Source: Spinacia oleracea
Lineage: Eukaryota > Streptophyta > Magnoliopsida > Caryophyllales > Amaranthaceae
Assembly: GCF_020520425.1 (NCBI RefSeq)
Contig: NC_079491.1
Span: 3,410,001 to 3,474,000, forward strand
DNA: 64,000 nt
Direction: 5' to 3'
Part shown: one piece after another, positions 31,875-43,367 of the stretch
Layout: the number at the start of each line of letters is the position of its first letter
Position numbering within the stretch: the first letter of the stretch is position 1
The notes under the pieces: model-generated
What the model saw: only the letters and a program-made list of their open reading frames with translations
Told to the model about the DNA's origin: nothing
Database searches by the model: none
Made by a program: the position numbers and the translations under genes

Positions 31875-33411
31875 CATATTGCTATTTCTTTCAGTCACAA
31901 AACACCAATTAAGTGACTCAATTTTTAATTCGATATATATCACTACATGGAGTAATATCTAGCACGATTAATTAAAATCGTCCCAAAATTGACATGCACA
32001 TCCGATTTGATTGCTTTTACTTATCACTTTACAATTTACTCAAGAGTCAAGATAATGGTTTGACTATACCTTATGTTGTCTTTGTACATATATCTCAGCT
32101 TCAAATTTAAGTAATGGTTGCATATACTAGCTACTCACTCACTAATTTGTTAATTACAAATTACTATTTAACAAATTTACATTGTATACATTGAGAGCAT
32201 TACCTTGACAACAACTAGGAAAATATAAAATTAAGGTAAGAGAATCGATCTCTTGATAACCTTAATCTGGAAATTGACAAATATTTCCTAGTCTATTCGT
32301 GATAAATTAACTTCACTAGGCCAAGTCGAGCCCAATATTGGAGGAGATCGGTTTGACCATGTACAAACCTGATGAGGTTCCATCCTAAAACCAATTAGTG
32401 ACAGGTGGAGCTGCTCCGACCACTAATTACTTTTATATGTTAGTCAATCTTCCTTTATTGTTTTTACGTAGCACAATAGTCTCGATCAACTCACATGTGA
32501 ACTAATCTTCTCAAAGATTCGCAACATATGTCTCCTTTGAAAGTTTCACATCAATTGCAATTTTAACACATAAAAATAACTTCTTTATAATGGTGGCCTC
32601 TCTATCTTTTCTCCTTAGTCTCTTTTATATGATCACATGGGTGAAGTGGTCCATTATTCCATTTCAATTCCACTCCTTTTCCCTTTCCCTTTCCCTTCAC
32701 CCCATATATTGCATTGTACTTATAGACAAAAATGGAGTAAGTACATAAGAAGATGGATTTACTCAAAAAGAAGAAAGAAAAATCAATGAAAGAAGTACAC
32801 ATAATAAGATGAACATGAGTTCACGAGATAATTAATTTTAAGTTTGATTTTGATCTTCATTCAATTCATTTATTGAATTAAAGTTATTAAACATTTAAAT
32901 TATGGCTTTTCTTTATCAACAATATTTTTGTATAATAGAGAAGAATCTGAAAATGACGAGTCCTTAATCCCAAGTGGGGAAGTCCTAGTGTTGAAGGGCA
33001 ATTCAAAGAGTTGCCCTTATTATTAGGGTAAAGCTCTTTTGTTGGTACGGAGTGAGGCAGTTATACCTCCTAATGATGAGCTTAATTACTTCTTAATTAT
33101 AATTTAATTTTGATTATTGTATTGTAATATATAGTACATATATATATGTCATGTGTGCCTATGTCACACGTCACGTGAAGATCACTCGTTAGAAAAAAAA
33201 AAGGTAGGGCAATTTCTTAGTTAGGTTGAGGATTGTAGCTTTTTAAACATCATGATAATTGGAAGTCTCTTGTTAGAAAGAAGAGATGATATTTGCAAAT
33301 CATAAAAGGTGTTGGAATATCATTAACTTGGTTCAATCCTATGTATGCACTCCCCTCTTTTGGTGTTCAACTTTATTGATGAATTGTATAGATTAAGGAT
33401 TTAAGGTTTCC
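31875..33411. other. Intergenic region after MIR167 locus 1
   Basis: AT-rich, no gene or clear element seen. A short TTTCCC tandem tract lies near 32675-32697. Confidence 0.5.
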
Positions 33412-33535
33412 TTTTCTTTTTTCGAATGAGTATGAAGACAATACAAATTATAAAGGAGGAAAGAGGATCTGAACTTGTAACTTATCGTACACATGTCCCT
33501 AATGTTAACCATTAGGTCAAGATCTCATTAGTTTT
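33412..33535 (-). mobile_element. tRNA-derived SINE
   Basis: On the minus strand: A box TGACCTAATGGTTAACATTAG, B-box region CAAGTTCAGATCCTC, and tail TTTGTATTGTC...CATTCGAAAAAAG. It is the same family as 36867-37001. Confidence 0.65.
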
Positions 33536-35461
33536 AAAGAGCTTATTTAATTAGCTACAAACGCCTTATATCAGAAATAACTTGGAGATTGTTGTATTGT
33601 TAGACATGTGGCATGTTTGGCAGTTCAATTAGCTTTTAGTTAGTAGTTTGACTAGCTCGATGTAAGTTGTTGAATTGTTTTGACTAGCTCGATGTTAGCT
33701 GATTACATTAGCTATTTTGACTAAATTGATAGAATTATCCGTTTGTATCAAAGTGTTTGATAAACAGTTATGATGTTAGCTGATAGATACTTATGACTAA
33801 TCTTCATCCCAAACCTTTCTTTTTCAAACTTCTAAATGCAAAAGGCGTGCTCTTATATTGAGAATGCATTTTCAAAACCAGTTAGATTTTCATTCCAAAA
33901 ATTCTCTTCCAACCGCACTCTTTATAAGTGTTTGAAATTGTCAAACCTCTATTTTCAATCAAAACCTCTTTTTTCCCTCCAAAATACTCACAACCAAACA
34001 GGGCCATGATTAATAGACAAGGATGAGGAGGCACAACACAAATCAATCAACCTAATTAACCTGATTGTCAAACTTAGTTAGTTAGTTACACCTGCGCTAT
34101 ATTAGTTCGCCAGCTTAGACCAGCTTCTATCAAGCAAATCAACAGGTGACTAATTAGTTCGCCAACCCAAAGCCAAATAGCTTGCTCAACACCTAATTCA
34201 GCTGCTTGAATAAAACCCAAACTGAATTAATACGAACAAAACTTAACTCAAACAACTATATTAGAGAAAACACAACCTGAGTGATTAGGTTAAGTTGCTA
34301 TCAAAAAAAATAATAAAAAAATTAAGGTCGTCACGTACTTAATTGTCGACACCACATTATCTCCTTAACTTACACTAATTATACATCATGAATTCTCAAC
34401 CAATTATTTCATAACAACAAACTTGATGCAAATTAAAGTACATGACATATATGGATTCTATATGACAATGGATATGAGCCAAAGCTTGTGTGACAAGTAA
34501 ATTAATAGTACAATGGAGAAATGAAGGAATAAGAAAGATGCTATTGATGTTATTATTGTTTGGAATTTGGATGCACTCATATCATCAAAGTGAATCAAAG
34601 TGTTATGATGTGTGCATGCGCCATTTGAAGCTAATAACTTGGAGAACCTTTTTGTTGTCCCAACTCATCAATCTTTCCACTTTTTTGATACTTTTATTTT
34701 TATCTCTCTATCTATTGATTTGAACCTACCAAAGGGATCAAAACAAAAAATTAAAGCAAGATAAAAATTATATAAAATAAAAAAGCATAAAATTTACTTA
34801 ACTTTTTCAGAACTTCTTAATTAAATTTCATTTAATTTCACTTTAATTTGAGTTTTATTTAGTATATATATAATTAATTATATGTTGTCCCACTCCAAGT
34901 GTCACTTAACAACCCATTGTTCCCATTTTTTTATATTTAAAATCTTTGTTAACCAATTAGATCCAAAAGAAAGCATGCCTCCGACAATTGGCATTGCATG
35001 CTAATAAAGAAAAAAATTATATAAACTAAAGACAAAATAAATTTGTTTATTTTTTGAATTTAGTTTATTTATTTTATTTAAAAGAAATAATTAAAGAAAA
35101 GGAAAAGAAAAGAAAAAGAAAAGAAAACGACTATAGCATAGAGATGGATGGAGATCACATGATTATGTTGTTATATAGAGATACCTTACCCTACTTTCTA
35201 CAACTAACTTAAAATGGTCCCCCTATTAACTATTATACCCCTAGCTAATCACATTACTTGTACTCTATTTACATTTTCACTCAAAACCTAGGGGGGTTAA
35301 TGTCGGTATTTCTTGTCCATATATTCACCAAACTGATTTTAACGTTAATTTTTGTTTTCAATTATTTGATGTGATGTAAATGGTCCTCATTAATTTGATG
35401 ATTTAATTTAGCATTTGATGATTAGACTTATGTTGTATTAGTGTCTAAAGCTTGTCTAAAC
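33536..35461. other. Intergenic region between the MIR167 loci
   Basis: No gene is supported. Worn MITE-like sequence with TTAGCTGATTA/CTAGCTCGATG repeats lies at about 33605-34005. A plus open frame at 34490-34723 has a leucine-rich start (MLLMLLLFGIW) with two nearby cysteines but no recognisable family and may be chance. Confidence 0.45.
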
Positions 35462-35474
35462 AATTAGTTATCGT

Positions 35475-35639
35475 ATCAATCGCTTGTTGGTTCAGTGGTG
35501 ATTGGAGCTGAACTTGGTAGGGATAACCCGTGTTCGATCCCCCGCAACAACAATTGAGAGGGGACTGGAACCTAACCACACATAACTCGCCCCAATCCGG
35601 ATTAGCCCTAAGAGTAAACCGGGTCCTAACACCAAAAAT
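35475..35639 (+). mobile_element. tRNA-derived SINE with 13-bp target duplication
   Basis: The head GTTGGTTCAGTGGTGATTGG and B box CCGTGTTCGATCCCCC are followed by a body with AACTCGCCCCAATCCGGATT. AATTAGTTATCGT flanks it on both sides (35462-35474 and 35640-35652), a perfect 13-bp duplication. It is the same family as the minus-strand copy at 8951-9092. Confidence 0.85.
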
Positions 35640-35984
35640 AATTAGTTATCGTCTTATTGGTACAGTGATTAATTATTACTATACTATTAATAAGCTTTTG
35701 ATCAATAATAGGTTGGTTAATTAGTAGTTTATTGTTATCACTAATAAGATGATGACAACAATACACCTCTTTATTTAGGGGTAACTTGATGAATTGAATT
35801 ATACAAAATATACCTAGCATATAATCGAGTGAAGTTTTCTCTACAAGCTAAGTGTTAATTAAGTTGTTTGTTGTGGTCCTCCGGCTCGATTAAGAGACCT
35901 TAGAATAACCCCATACCAGCAGATCAGAATACATAACTTGTTTAATTTGTTACTTTCATAACTAGTAAGAATGCGTCATTTCAC

Positions 35985-36152
35985 CTAATTTTCACTTACT
36001 TTTTATGAACTTATCTGAAATTGACTGAACTTATCTGAACTTATCAAAACTTATTTTAATTATAAATTGTACTTGGTCAACCCTTATTTTTCCTAAATCT
36101 GGACTTATTTTTCCTGAAATAAGTGGAAATAAGGTAAACAGAACAAAGTCTA
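35985..36152. repeat. TTATCTGAACTTA-family repeat
   Basis: TTATCTGAAATTGACTGAAC and neighbouring phrases, ending in GTAAACAGAACAAAGTC. It is the same family as 8325 and 19848. Confidence 0.5.
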
Positions 36153-36318
36153 AAAATATTTTTTTGGTAATACTTTATCTAGACTCTATAGGTAACTTGA
36201 TGAATTAAAGTATACGTAGTACAAAATAGACCTAATTGAGCGAACTTTTCTCTAGAAGCTAAGTGTTACTAGTTGTTTGTTGCGTCCTCGTGCTAGAACT
36301 CTAAGTCCTTCAATTATA

Positions 36319-36578
36319 CTTCCTCCGTTCCGCAATAGATGCATCGTTTCTCTTTTTGACACTATTTATTAATTAACTTTGACAATTATTCTTTCACATT
36401 ATGTAAAAAAAAAAAACATAGTCAAGTGAAATCTTGTTAAATTCGTATCAAAATGAGGATTCAAAATATCAATTTTTTATAATTTTTAGTAACACGTAAT
36501 TAGAGATATTAATGTTTAAAGAAGCATGTTGGAATACGTGAAAAAAGAAATTATATATCTATTGCGAAACGAGCGAAG
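36319..36578. mobile_element. Stowaway-like MITE
   Basis: CTTCCTCCGTTCCGCAATAGA at the left and TCTATTGCGAAACGAGCGAAG at the right are inverted relatives, bounded by TA dinucleotides. 260 bp, AT-rich, non-coding. Confidence 0.75.
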
Positions 36579-36866
36579 TATCAGCTAGAATAACAACCCC
36601 TTACCAGTTACCAGCAAATATGGTGAGCATATAACAACTTGTTCGTGCGTATGTTGTTTCCATAATTTGATATGTACACACTAAAGCATAGCTTCTATTG
36701 AATCTTCAAAGAACCAAAATAGAATAAAAAAACAAAAAGAAAAGCTAGCAAAGAAATTAAAAGGCACCATCCTTGTTGAGATAGAAAGGAAATAAAAGAG
36801 AATATGCTTAATAAAAGTATAAAGTTGACAATGCCCTAGATATATACTCATCGGCTACTCACTCCA

Positions 36867-37001
36867 TTTTTTTTTTCTTTTTTCGAATGAGTCACAAAAA
36901 CAATACAAATTACAACAGAAACAGAGAATTAAAACATCAGACCTACTGCACAGAAACCATCAGTTTTAACTCTTAACCACTATACCAATACTCATTAGTC
37001 C
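36867..37001 (-). mobile_element. tRNA-derived SINE with imperfect target duplication
   Basis: On the minus strand: TTGGTATAGTGGTTAAGAG (A box), GTAGGTCTGATGTTTTAATTC (worn B box), tail TTTGTATTGTTTTTG...CATTCGAAAAAAG and A run. The flanks GGCTACTCACTCCA (36853-36866) and GGCTCCTCACTACA (37002-37015) agree at 12 of 14 positions. Confidence 0.7.
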
Positions 37002-37384
37002 GGCTCCTCACTACAACATTTACGTAAACAATTAGTCTTCTACCAGACACTACGTCTTGCACTTGATTAACTGTCAAACCATGAACAGTACCATTCTGTC
37101 TGAAACTGACAAGTCATGTGATCTGACAGTTAATAACGTACTAATATATAACAAATTCAAACAAAAAAAACATTCATTGTAATAAATATTTCATAGACTT
37201 GTTGTTGTGGCTTGGGTGTGATAATATTCAATGTGTCTCACTTTAGGCCACATCCATCTGTAATATCATATGGACTTTAATCATATAAATATTAATTACT
37301 TATTACTATTAATAATAATTATTATTAATAATAGTTATATTATGACTTACATTTTCCTAGAAACCTCTCTCTAGCTGGCCCCTC

Positions 37385-37392
37385 TATAAATA
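37385..37392 (+). promoter_or_regulatory. TATA box of MIR167 locus 2
   Basis: TATAAATA in CCTCTATAAATACACC, about 130 bp before the hairpin, followed by a CT-rich start region. It has the form of a good plant Pol II core promoter. Confidence 0.7.
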
Positions 37393-37511
37393 CACCAATA
37401 TTTCTTCACCATTATCCTTCAATTCTCCCTCTCAAATTCTCTCTTTCTCATATTTTTTTTTCTCTTATTTTCTTCCATTGATTTGGGAAATTATACACTA
37501 CATTGACGTGC

Positions 37512-37640
37512 ACCACTAGTTGATGAAGCTGCCAGCATGATCTCAACTTGCTTTATTGATCAACCAATCATTTCATCATTGATCATCATCATCATCTCAT
37601 CAAGATTAGATCATGCTGGTAGCTTCATCTTTTGATGGGA
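37512..37640 (+). ncRNA. MIR167 precursor, locus 2
   Basis: The mature miRNA begins TGAAGCTGCCAGCATGATCT (37524-37544, ending in C). The opposite arm at 37609-37629 (GATCATGCTGGTAGCTTCAT) pairs almost perfectly, with one G-U. The lower stem continues with CACTAGTTGATG against CATCTTTTGATGG. This is a cleaner hairpin than locus 1. Mature strand in the 5' arm, loop about 60 nt with TCATCATCA repeats. Target logic is as for locus 1 (ARF6/ARF8). A good TATA box precedes it. Confidence 0.95.
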
Positions 37641-40066
37641 TCACGATAACTACAACATATAACAAGAGTCATTAAATCATCATTATCACATAATTATTGA
37701 AGTACGGTACGTGCTTAATTGCTTAATTAACTTTGTTCAATATGAGCAACAAATTTAGGTTTTTGAAATTCTAAATTGTTTACATTTCACTAAAGAAAAA
37801 TTCAACTATTTGGTTGCATTGGCTAGTTTTTATTTTATTTTATTTGTCAAATTAAAATGGGAATTTAAATTACTTTCAATAATTTTGGGGAAAAATTTTC
37901 TATATGTTGTTAATTATTTACCCTCTCTTATGTTCTAATCAAAGATATCTAAATTAGGTATAAATTTTTGAAACACATTTTAATTATTTTTTCTTTAATT
38001 TGCTTCCTTGGATTTCTCACAAGAGAAAGGAGAATGAAAAAAGTTGAAGCTCCTTAAACATTACCCAAGTTGTTCATGTTTCTATTGGGACCAACTTCCT
38101 ATCTAGAAAGTCTATACAAAAAAATTATACCTTGAGACTTGAGTAGGTTATTTTTCAAAAAAAATAAAATAAAAATTTGGAAAGATAATTTAGTTTTCAT
38201 TTCTTTAATTTCAATGATTAAGAGTCTAAATAAAAGTATTATTTTTTCACAACATTATAAATCTACATTTTTTCCAATTGTTTTATTTTCTTAACACGGA
38301 TTTTCTCTTGTATTTTCTCAATTTGAACATGCTAGTATATTAGTATATCTATGAGTATTTTGTCAAGTTATACATTATTGGAGATGAACGACATACAATT
38401 ATAGTAGTAGACAATAAGGGGAGATCGAGTAAGTATTTAGAGTTTAATTCATGTCATGTTTTGTTCACCTTATTTTCACTCATCTCGAGAAAAATGAGTT
38501 CACATGATTGGAGTCCTTGATAATTCCTAATGGTTATCTCTTCTGCATTTTGTACGTATTTGGATTTCATTTCAAAATGTAAAAGAGATAACGATTGTGA
38601 ATTATCTAAAACTCCAACTTATGTGAACTAATTTTGAAAGGAAATCCAAATACAAAATCACCCAACTAATTTTCGGTGTAATGTATGGATGAGACGTGTA
38701 ACAGGTCAGAACTTACTCAACAAAATATCAAGCCACCCCGGCCGACGGCCGATTTAAACGGTTGCATTATTTTGTTTGCATATATGAACGGACTTTGATC
38801 GAGCTTTGGTTGTTTGAAGATGGAATCTCGGGTATCTTTGCAAGAGGGTTTTTTTTTTTTTTTTGGTCAACATCTTGGCTAGAGAATAAAAGAAACAGAA
38901 AAAAGTGCAAAAAGAAAAGTGGAAAAGGGTAATACTCCTTTAAGCTTTTTATGTATACAAATAATTTAATTATTACAATATAATATAATATTATTTATAT
39001 TATATTATATTAGTTTTAATTTTAATAAAAAATCGAAACCCTTTTATTAAGGATAATGCTTGTTTATTGTTTCATGGAGAATCATGCAAATGTCGCCTAG
39101 TGAGAGACGGATCATGTCTCAGATTAGAATGGTTAATTAATGTTTAGGGACAAGATTAGATTACTAACTATAATGTCACGACAATACCATCTTCTGTTAA
39201 TGTAGTACGTTCAATTAACTAATCATGATTAATTCATTAAACACTAGACATTATTGCTTACGTTGTTTTATAACGTTTGTTGTTCATTTGTCAAGTAGCT
39301 TTAGCCATGCAAGTAGAAGGTTCACCATTATTTAAGAATTTGTTTAAAGCCTTTAAATGTCACTTATTTCTTCAATACACATTGGTTGTTTAATGCTTAA
39401 CTAGCTCTTGAGCCCTTTTAAAGAACGGACAGTACGTTATACTACGCATATATTATGGGTTCTTAGTCGTATTTTAGAGTTCTGATTGAGTGTTTGTGAT
39501 TGTAGTTGTAATATATGATTTAAATAGAGTGGAATTTGAAGGTTTAAAGAATATATTGCGCGTTAAAGGGGGGAGATGGAGTGGCAAAGACTTATGTTTA
39601 TACTGGCTACTGCTGAATTCACGTTGAATCTGGAAGATGAATTGGAAGCGGCGTTGGAGTTTGTTGTAAAATACAAAGTAGTAACAAACAACAAAAAGAA
39701 AATTGAAAAAACAAAAAACAAATTGGTGGATGAAAGAAGAGATCGTTGACACATGACATCTAAACATTAATAGTTTCGATTTTTAATTACTAGTTATAAA
39801 CTAGATATAGATGTTCCAAAATACACACGATATTACGTGGGTTTATTAGTCGTCAATATTGTAGCATTCTTATTTTAGAATACAAAAATAAAGGCAAAAA
39901 CTTTGTAATTAAGTTACACGAAAATATCGATCACTTGTTTGATTCATGCGTTATTTTTGCACAAAGTTGGTAACTTTGTAGTACAATTGATGATGTTTAT
40001 ATTGGTAGACTGGTAGTAGAAAGTTAATTAATATCTTTGTATCGTTTTTGTCATGGTATCAATTAC
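37641..40066. other. Intergenic region after MIR167 locus 2
   Basis: AT-rich, no gene supported. A poly(T) tract lies near 38848-38864. The minus-strand open frames near 39474-39767 are low-complexity and show no known domain. Confidence 0.5.
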
Positions 40067-40606
40067 TCCCTCCGTCCCGGAATATTCGCAACGGTTTGAC
40101 TGGACACGCTTGTCAATGTGCAACTTTGACTATTAATATTTTCAATTATATAATATAAAAGCTTATAAAATATTAATATTTTGAAAATATCACTACAAGA
40201 AATTGTACTATTAACGACGGGAAATCCCGTCGCGAAAGGCCAATAATCGTTGATTAACGACGGGATTTCCTGTCGCGAACCCGTCATAAAAAGGGGCCGT
40301 CGTTAATAGAAATCCCGTCGTAAATCCGTTGTAAACCCGTCGTAAAAGACATTTGCGACGGTTATTCCCGTCATTGTTTGTTTTTTAGGCCCGTCGCAAA
40401 AGGCTTTTGCGACGGGATTTTTGACCCGTCGTAATTAGGTTGTCGTTAACGATACAAATTCTTGTAGTGTATATATTAAGATAAATTCAACAATATATTA
40501 TATGCTAACACTTATTTTCATATACTATAAATAAAATAGGGCCAAAGTGAATTATGTGAATAGTGCAAAAAGTCAAACCGTTGCGAGTATTCCAGGACGG
40601 AGGAAA
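40067..40606. mobile_element. Stowaway-type MITE interrupted by a CACTA-type MITE
   Basis: The left end CTCCCTCCGTCCCGG and the worn right end CCAGGACGGAGGAAA are flanked by TA (40065-40066, 40607-40608). Without the insert at 40191-40469 it aligns along its length with the Stowaway MITE at 3681-3938. Confidence 0.85.
40191..40469. mobile_element. CACTA-type MITE nested in the Stowaway MITE
   Basis: CACTACAAGAAATTG and CAAATTCTTGTAGTG ends, with 3-bp duplication TAT at 40188-40190 and 40470-40472. The intact sister Stowaway reads GAAAATATATATTAAG at this point, exactly the empty site. Inner repeats of CCCGTCG and TTGCGACGG as in copy 1 at 28202. Confidence 0.9.
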
Positions 40607-41114
40607 TATAAGATTCTCGCCACATCAATGGTTATACACTTATACACTACTTTTACAAAGTTACCAACTTTATATGTTGTTTTAATTTTTATGTAGTGTT
40701 ACGTTAATAGTTACGTTCGTGTATACTAATGAATAGTTACTTCATGATACATTATTATACAAACTAATACAAAGTACCAATACTTTTGTGAGTGGAGAGA
40801 GAGTTGGAATCAATGAAACGAACAAGTATACTCCGTATGTTCTTTATTATCAAGCACAAAATACTTGTGAGTTGTGATATTATTGTTTCCCATGCATAAT
40901 TGCATAAACTATTAAACTAGTACAAAATGGAATTGAATATGGTAGGATCCAACAAATGGGGCAAATAAGTACCTAGCGGGCCTGAAATGGGCCATCATCC
41001 GAACTTATACAATGATATTGATATAGAATTATAGATTTAGAAAATACTTCTCCATGCCCATGTCACAAATTCTTGCATTTACAACACTTCCCCTTTAATT
41101 TCTTTCATTATAGA

Positions 41115-41310
41115 GGTAATTAAAATTCGGACGGGTTGAGATTTAACACAAAAAATTAGGTCAAAACCCATTAATTTGGTGCGGGATTTACGGGTCGAAA
41201 CAAACTATTCGGGCCGGGCTCAGGTTTCTGTCTAAAACCACGTATTTTAGGGCGTCCAAACCCACACTTTTTCGAGACTGGTCAGGCTAGCGGGCTGAGC
41301 TATAATTGAG
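41115..41310. repeat. GGGTCGGG/GGGCCGGGC-type repeat
   Basis: It shares the order of phrases with 27385-27565: TTTAACACAAAAAA, then AATTTGGTGCGGGATTTACGG, then TTCGGGCCGGGCTC, then TTTTTCG..ACTGGTC. Confidence 0.6.
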
Positions 41311-41564
41311 GTCTACTTTGTTAGTAAGAGGTGTTTGTCAAATTTAAGGGTAGAATCCGGTCAATAACTTACCCAACCTGACCGATATCAGACAAAAATC
41401 GAAATGACCTAGAAAAAAACATTTAACATTCAGTATGCATGAGCACAATAATCCTGCACAAAACATTCTCCGATTATACCCACAGATCATACCCGATCTG
41501 TAACCCACTGATGAGACCCGATTTGATACCCCTAGGTAAATGAATCATTCTCCCTTTATATAAA

Positions 41565-42704
41565 GGAAAATTTGTAATTATTAATCCAACATTTGCCCGA
41601 TTTTCTTTAATTAAGCCTACCTATGCGATATTTCTAAATAATCCAACCTTTATGACCCAACTACTATTATTAAGCCTGGATGACCGGTTACCTGCTACAA
41701 AGTCAAGGAAAATTTGTAATTATTAATCCAACCTTTGCCCGATTTTCTTTAATTAAGCCTACCTATGCGATATTTCTAAATAATCCAACCTTTATGACCC
41801 AACTACTATTATTAAGCCTAGATGACCGGTTACCTACTACAAAGTCAACGTTAAAAACGTTGACAACCTAAAGTTGATTTTTCTCCTAAAATATTGGACA
41901 CGTCATCATCACTTGCCACCTAAACAAGGATTTTATTTTTTTTTCAAAAAACCCTTAACCCTTCTCTTCTCTGTGTTTCAATTCCTCTCTCCTCCATTAC
42001 TGATGCTTCAACCACAATTGTACTGGTTCATGACATCATCAGCAATTTTCTTGTGGAAATAGGTGACTTCTTCCACGTGCATTCAAATTTCGTCTCCAAA
42101 ATCGTACAATTGAAGGTGAACTTACGAACCTTAGCGTTTTTGTTCCTTTTTTGGTAAGTTTTGAATTTTGGGCTTCCTTGATGGTCAGTTCGTAAAAACC
42201 CGAGCTGTTGCAATAATATAGTTTTTTTTATGTTGTGGGATGTTGGTTATTTTGGTCTTGTTGGAAAATTAGAAAGAGAAAAAAAAAACCTTGAATTTGA
42301 AGAAGATCCAGATCCAACAAGCAATTTCTTTACCCCAGCCATAGCAATTGCTGATTATTTTTGATGAACTTCGAATGGAGAGGTATGAGGAATCGACAAT
42401 GGTGGAGAAGAGGTAGAAGAGAAATAATGGAGAGGAGTGCAGAGATGAAGCAGAAAATCGCAGAGGAGAGAGGAACGAAAATTAAAATAGCAATTAAAGA
42501 AAATAAGGGGAAAAATAAAATATAAAAAAAATTATAATTGTTATATGCCACGTAAGGGTGAATACCGCCTATAGCAGGTTAGTAACTTGTTAGGCTTAAT
42601 AATAGTAGTTGGGTCATAAAGGTTGGATTATTTAGAAATATCGCATAGGTAGGCTTAATTAAAGAAAATCGGGCAAAAGTTGAATTAATAATTACAAATT
42701 TTCC
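41565..42704. mobile_element. MULE-like element with long, partly duplicated terminal repeats
   Basis: Nine-bp duplications TTATATAAA abut both ends (41556-41564 and 42705-42713). The terminal inverted repeat is about 130 bp, starting GGAAAATTTGTAATTATTAA; the left one occurs twice in tandem (from 41565 and 41707) and the right one once in inverse. The 750-bp interior has no recognisable transposase. It includes exon-like CT-rich text (41940-42120) and a minus hydrophobic open frame (42330-42551), which could be captured host sequence. Confidence 0.8.
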
Positions 42705-42825
42705 TTATATAAAAACATATATAATGGAAGAAATTAGAGGGGAAAGTGTTGTAAATGCAAGAATTTGTGACATTCTCAGATTCTCTTTATCTAAACTATC
42801 GCCTCGCTGGATCATTAAGAAATGG

Positions 42826-42928
42826 ATAACTTTTACACGTATAAGGGTAAATTTTAAGTATTTTGAGTTAACTTATTACTTCGGTGTACAATATTTATTG
42901 TACACCACTTGTAAATAAGAATTTGTGA
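42826..42928. mobile_element. Truncated right end of the 9.2/51.9-kb MULE family
   Basis: It aligns with 9376-9473, including GAGTTAACTT and the palindrome-like GTGTACAATATTTATTGTAC, then TTGTAAATAAGAATTTGTG. The left part is missing. Confidence 0.6.
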
Positions 42929-43367
42929 TTCTGTTATAGGTCAATTATGTGAAGTAATGATCTAGTTCAAAAGACTGATTTGTGAACATTTTCCTTTCCA
43001 CATATCTCACCGTGCAATCATCTTGTACATGAACTGTTCAAGAGATAGATTACAACCAGTTTTCACATTTCCAGCACTCAATCAATAACCACCATAGAAC
43101 TACGAAGTACTCCAACTACATGACAATGATCGAACACAAATGTACACAAATGTACAAATATGTGAAATACAATTATTGTCGACATTATTTTTTTTCAAAT
43201 ATGTACTATTTTTATGATAAAACTGAAATGCCAATGAGGCAATTTATATAACATCCAAGAAGTAAAACCCACTTGGGTATTAAAAACACGAGTAGAAGTT
43301 AGTTGTGAAGGACAATGAAAAAGACTTTGCATTGTATGATAATAAAAAAGATTTGTTGATTTATTTT

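Noticed and set aside
34490-34723. Possible small secreted peptide (MLLMLLLFGIW start)
   Set aside because: Only two cysteines, a second hydrophobic tail, no promoter or conserved motif seen; chance is likely in AT-rich DNA.
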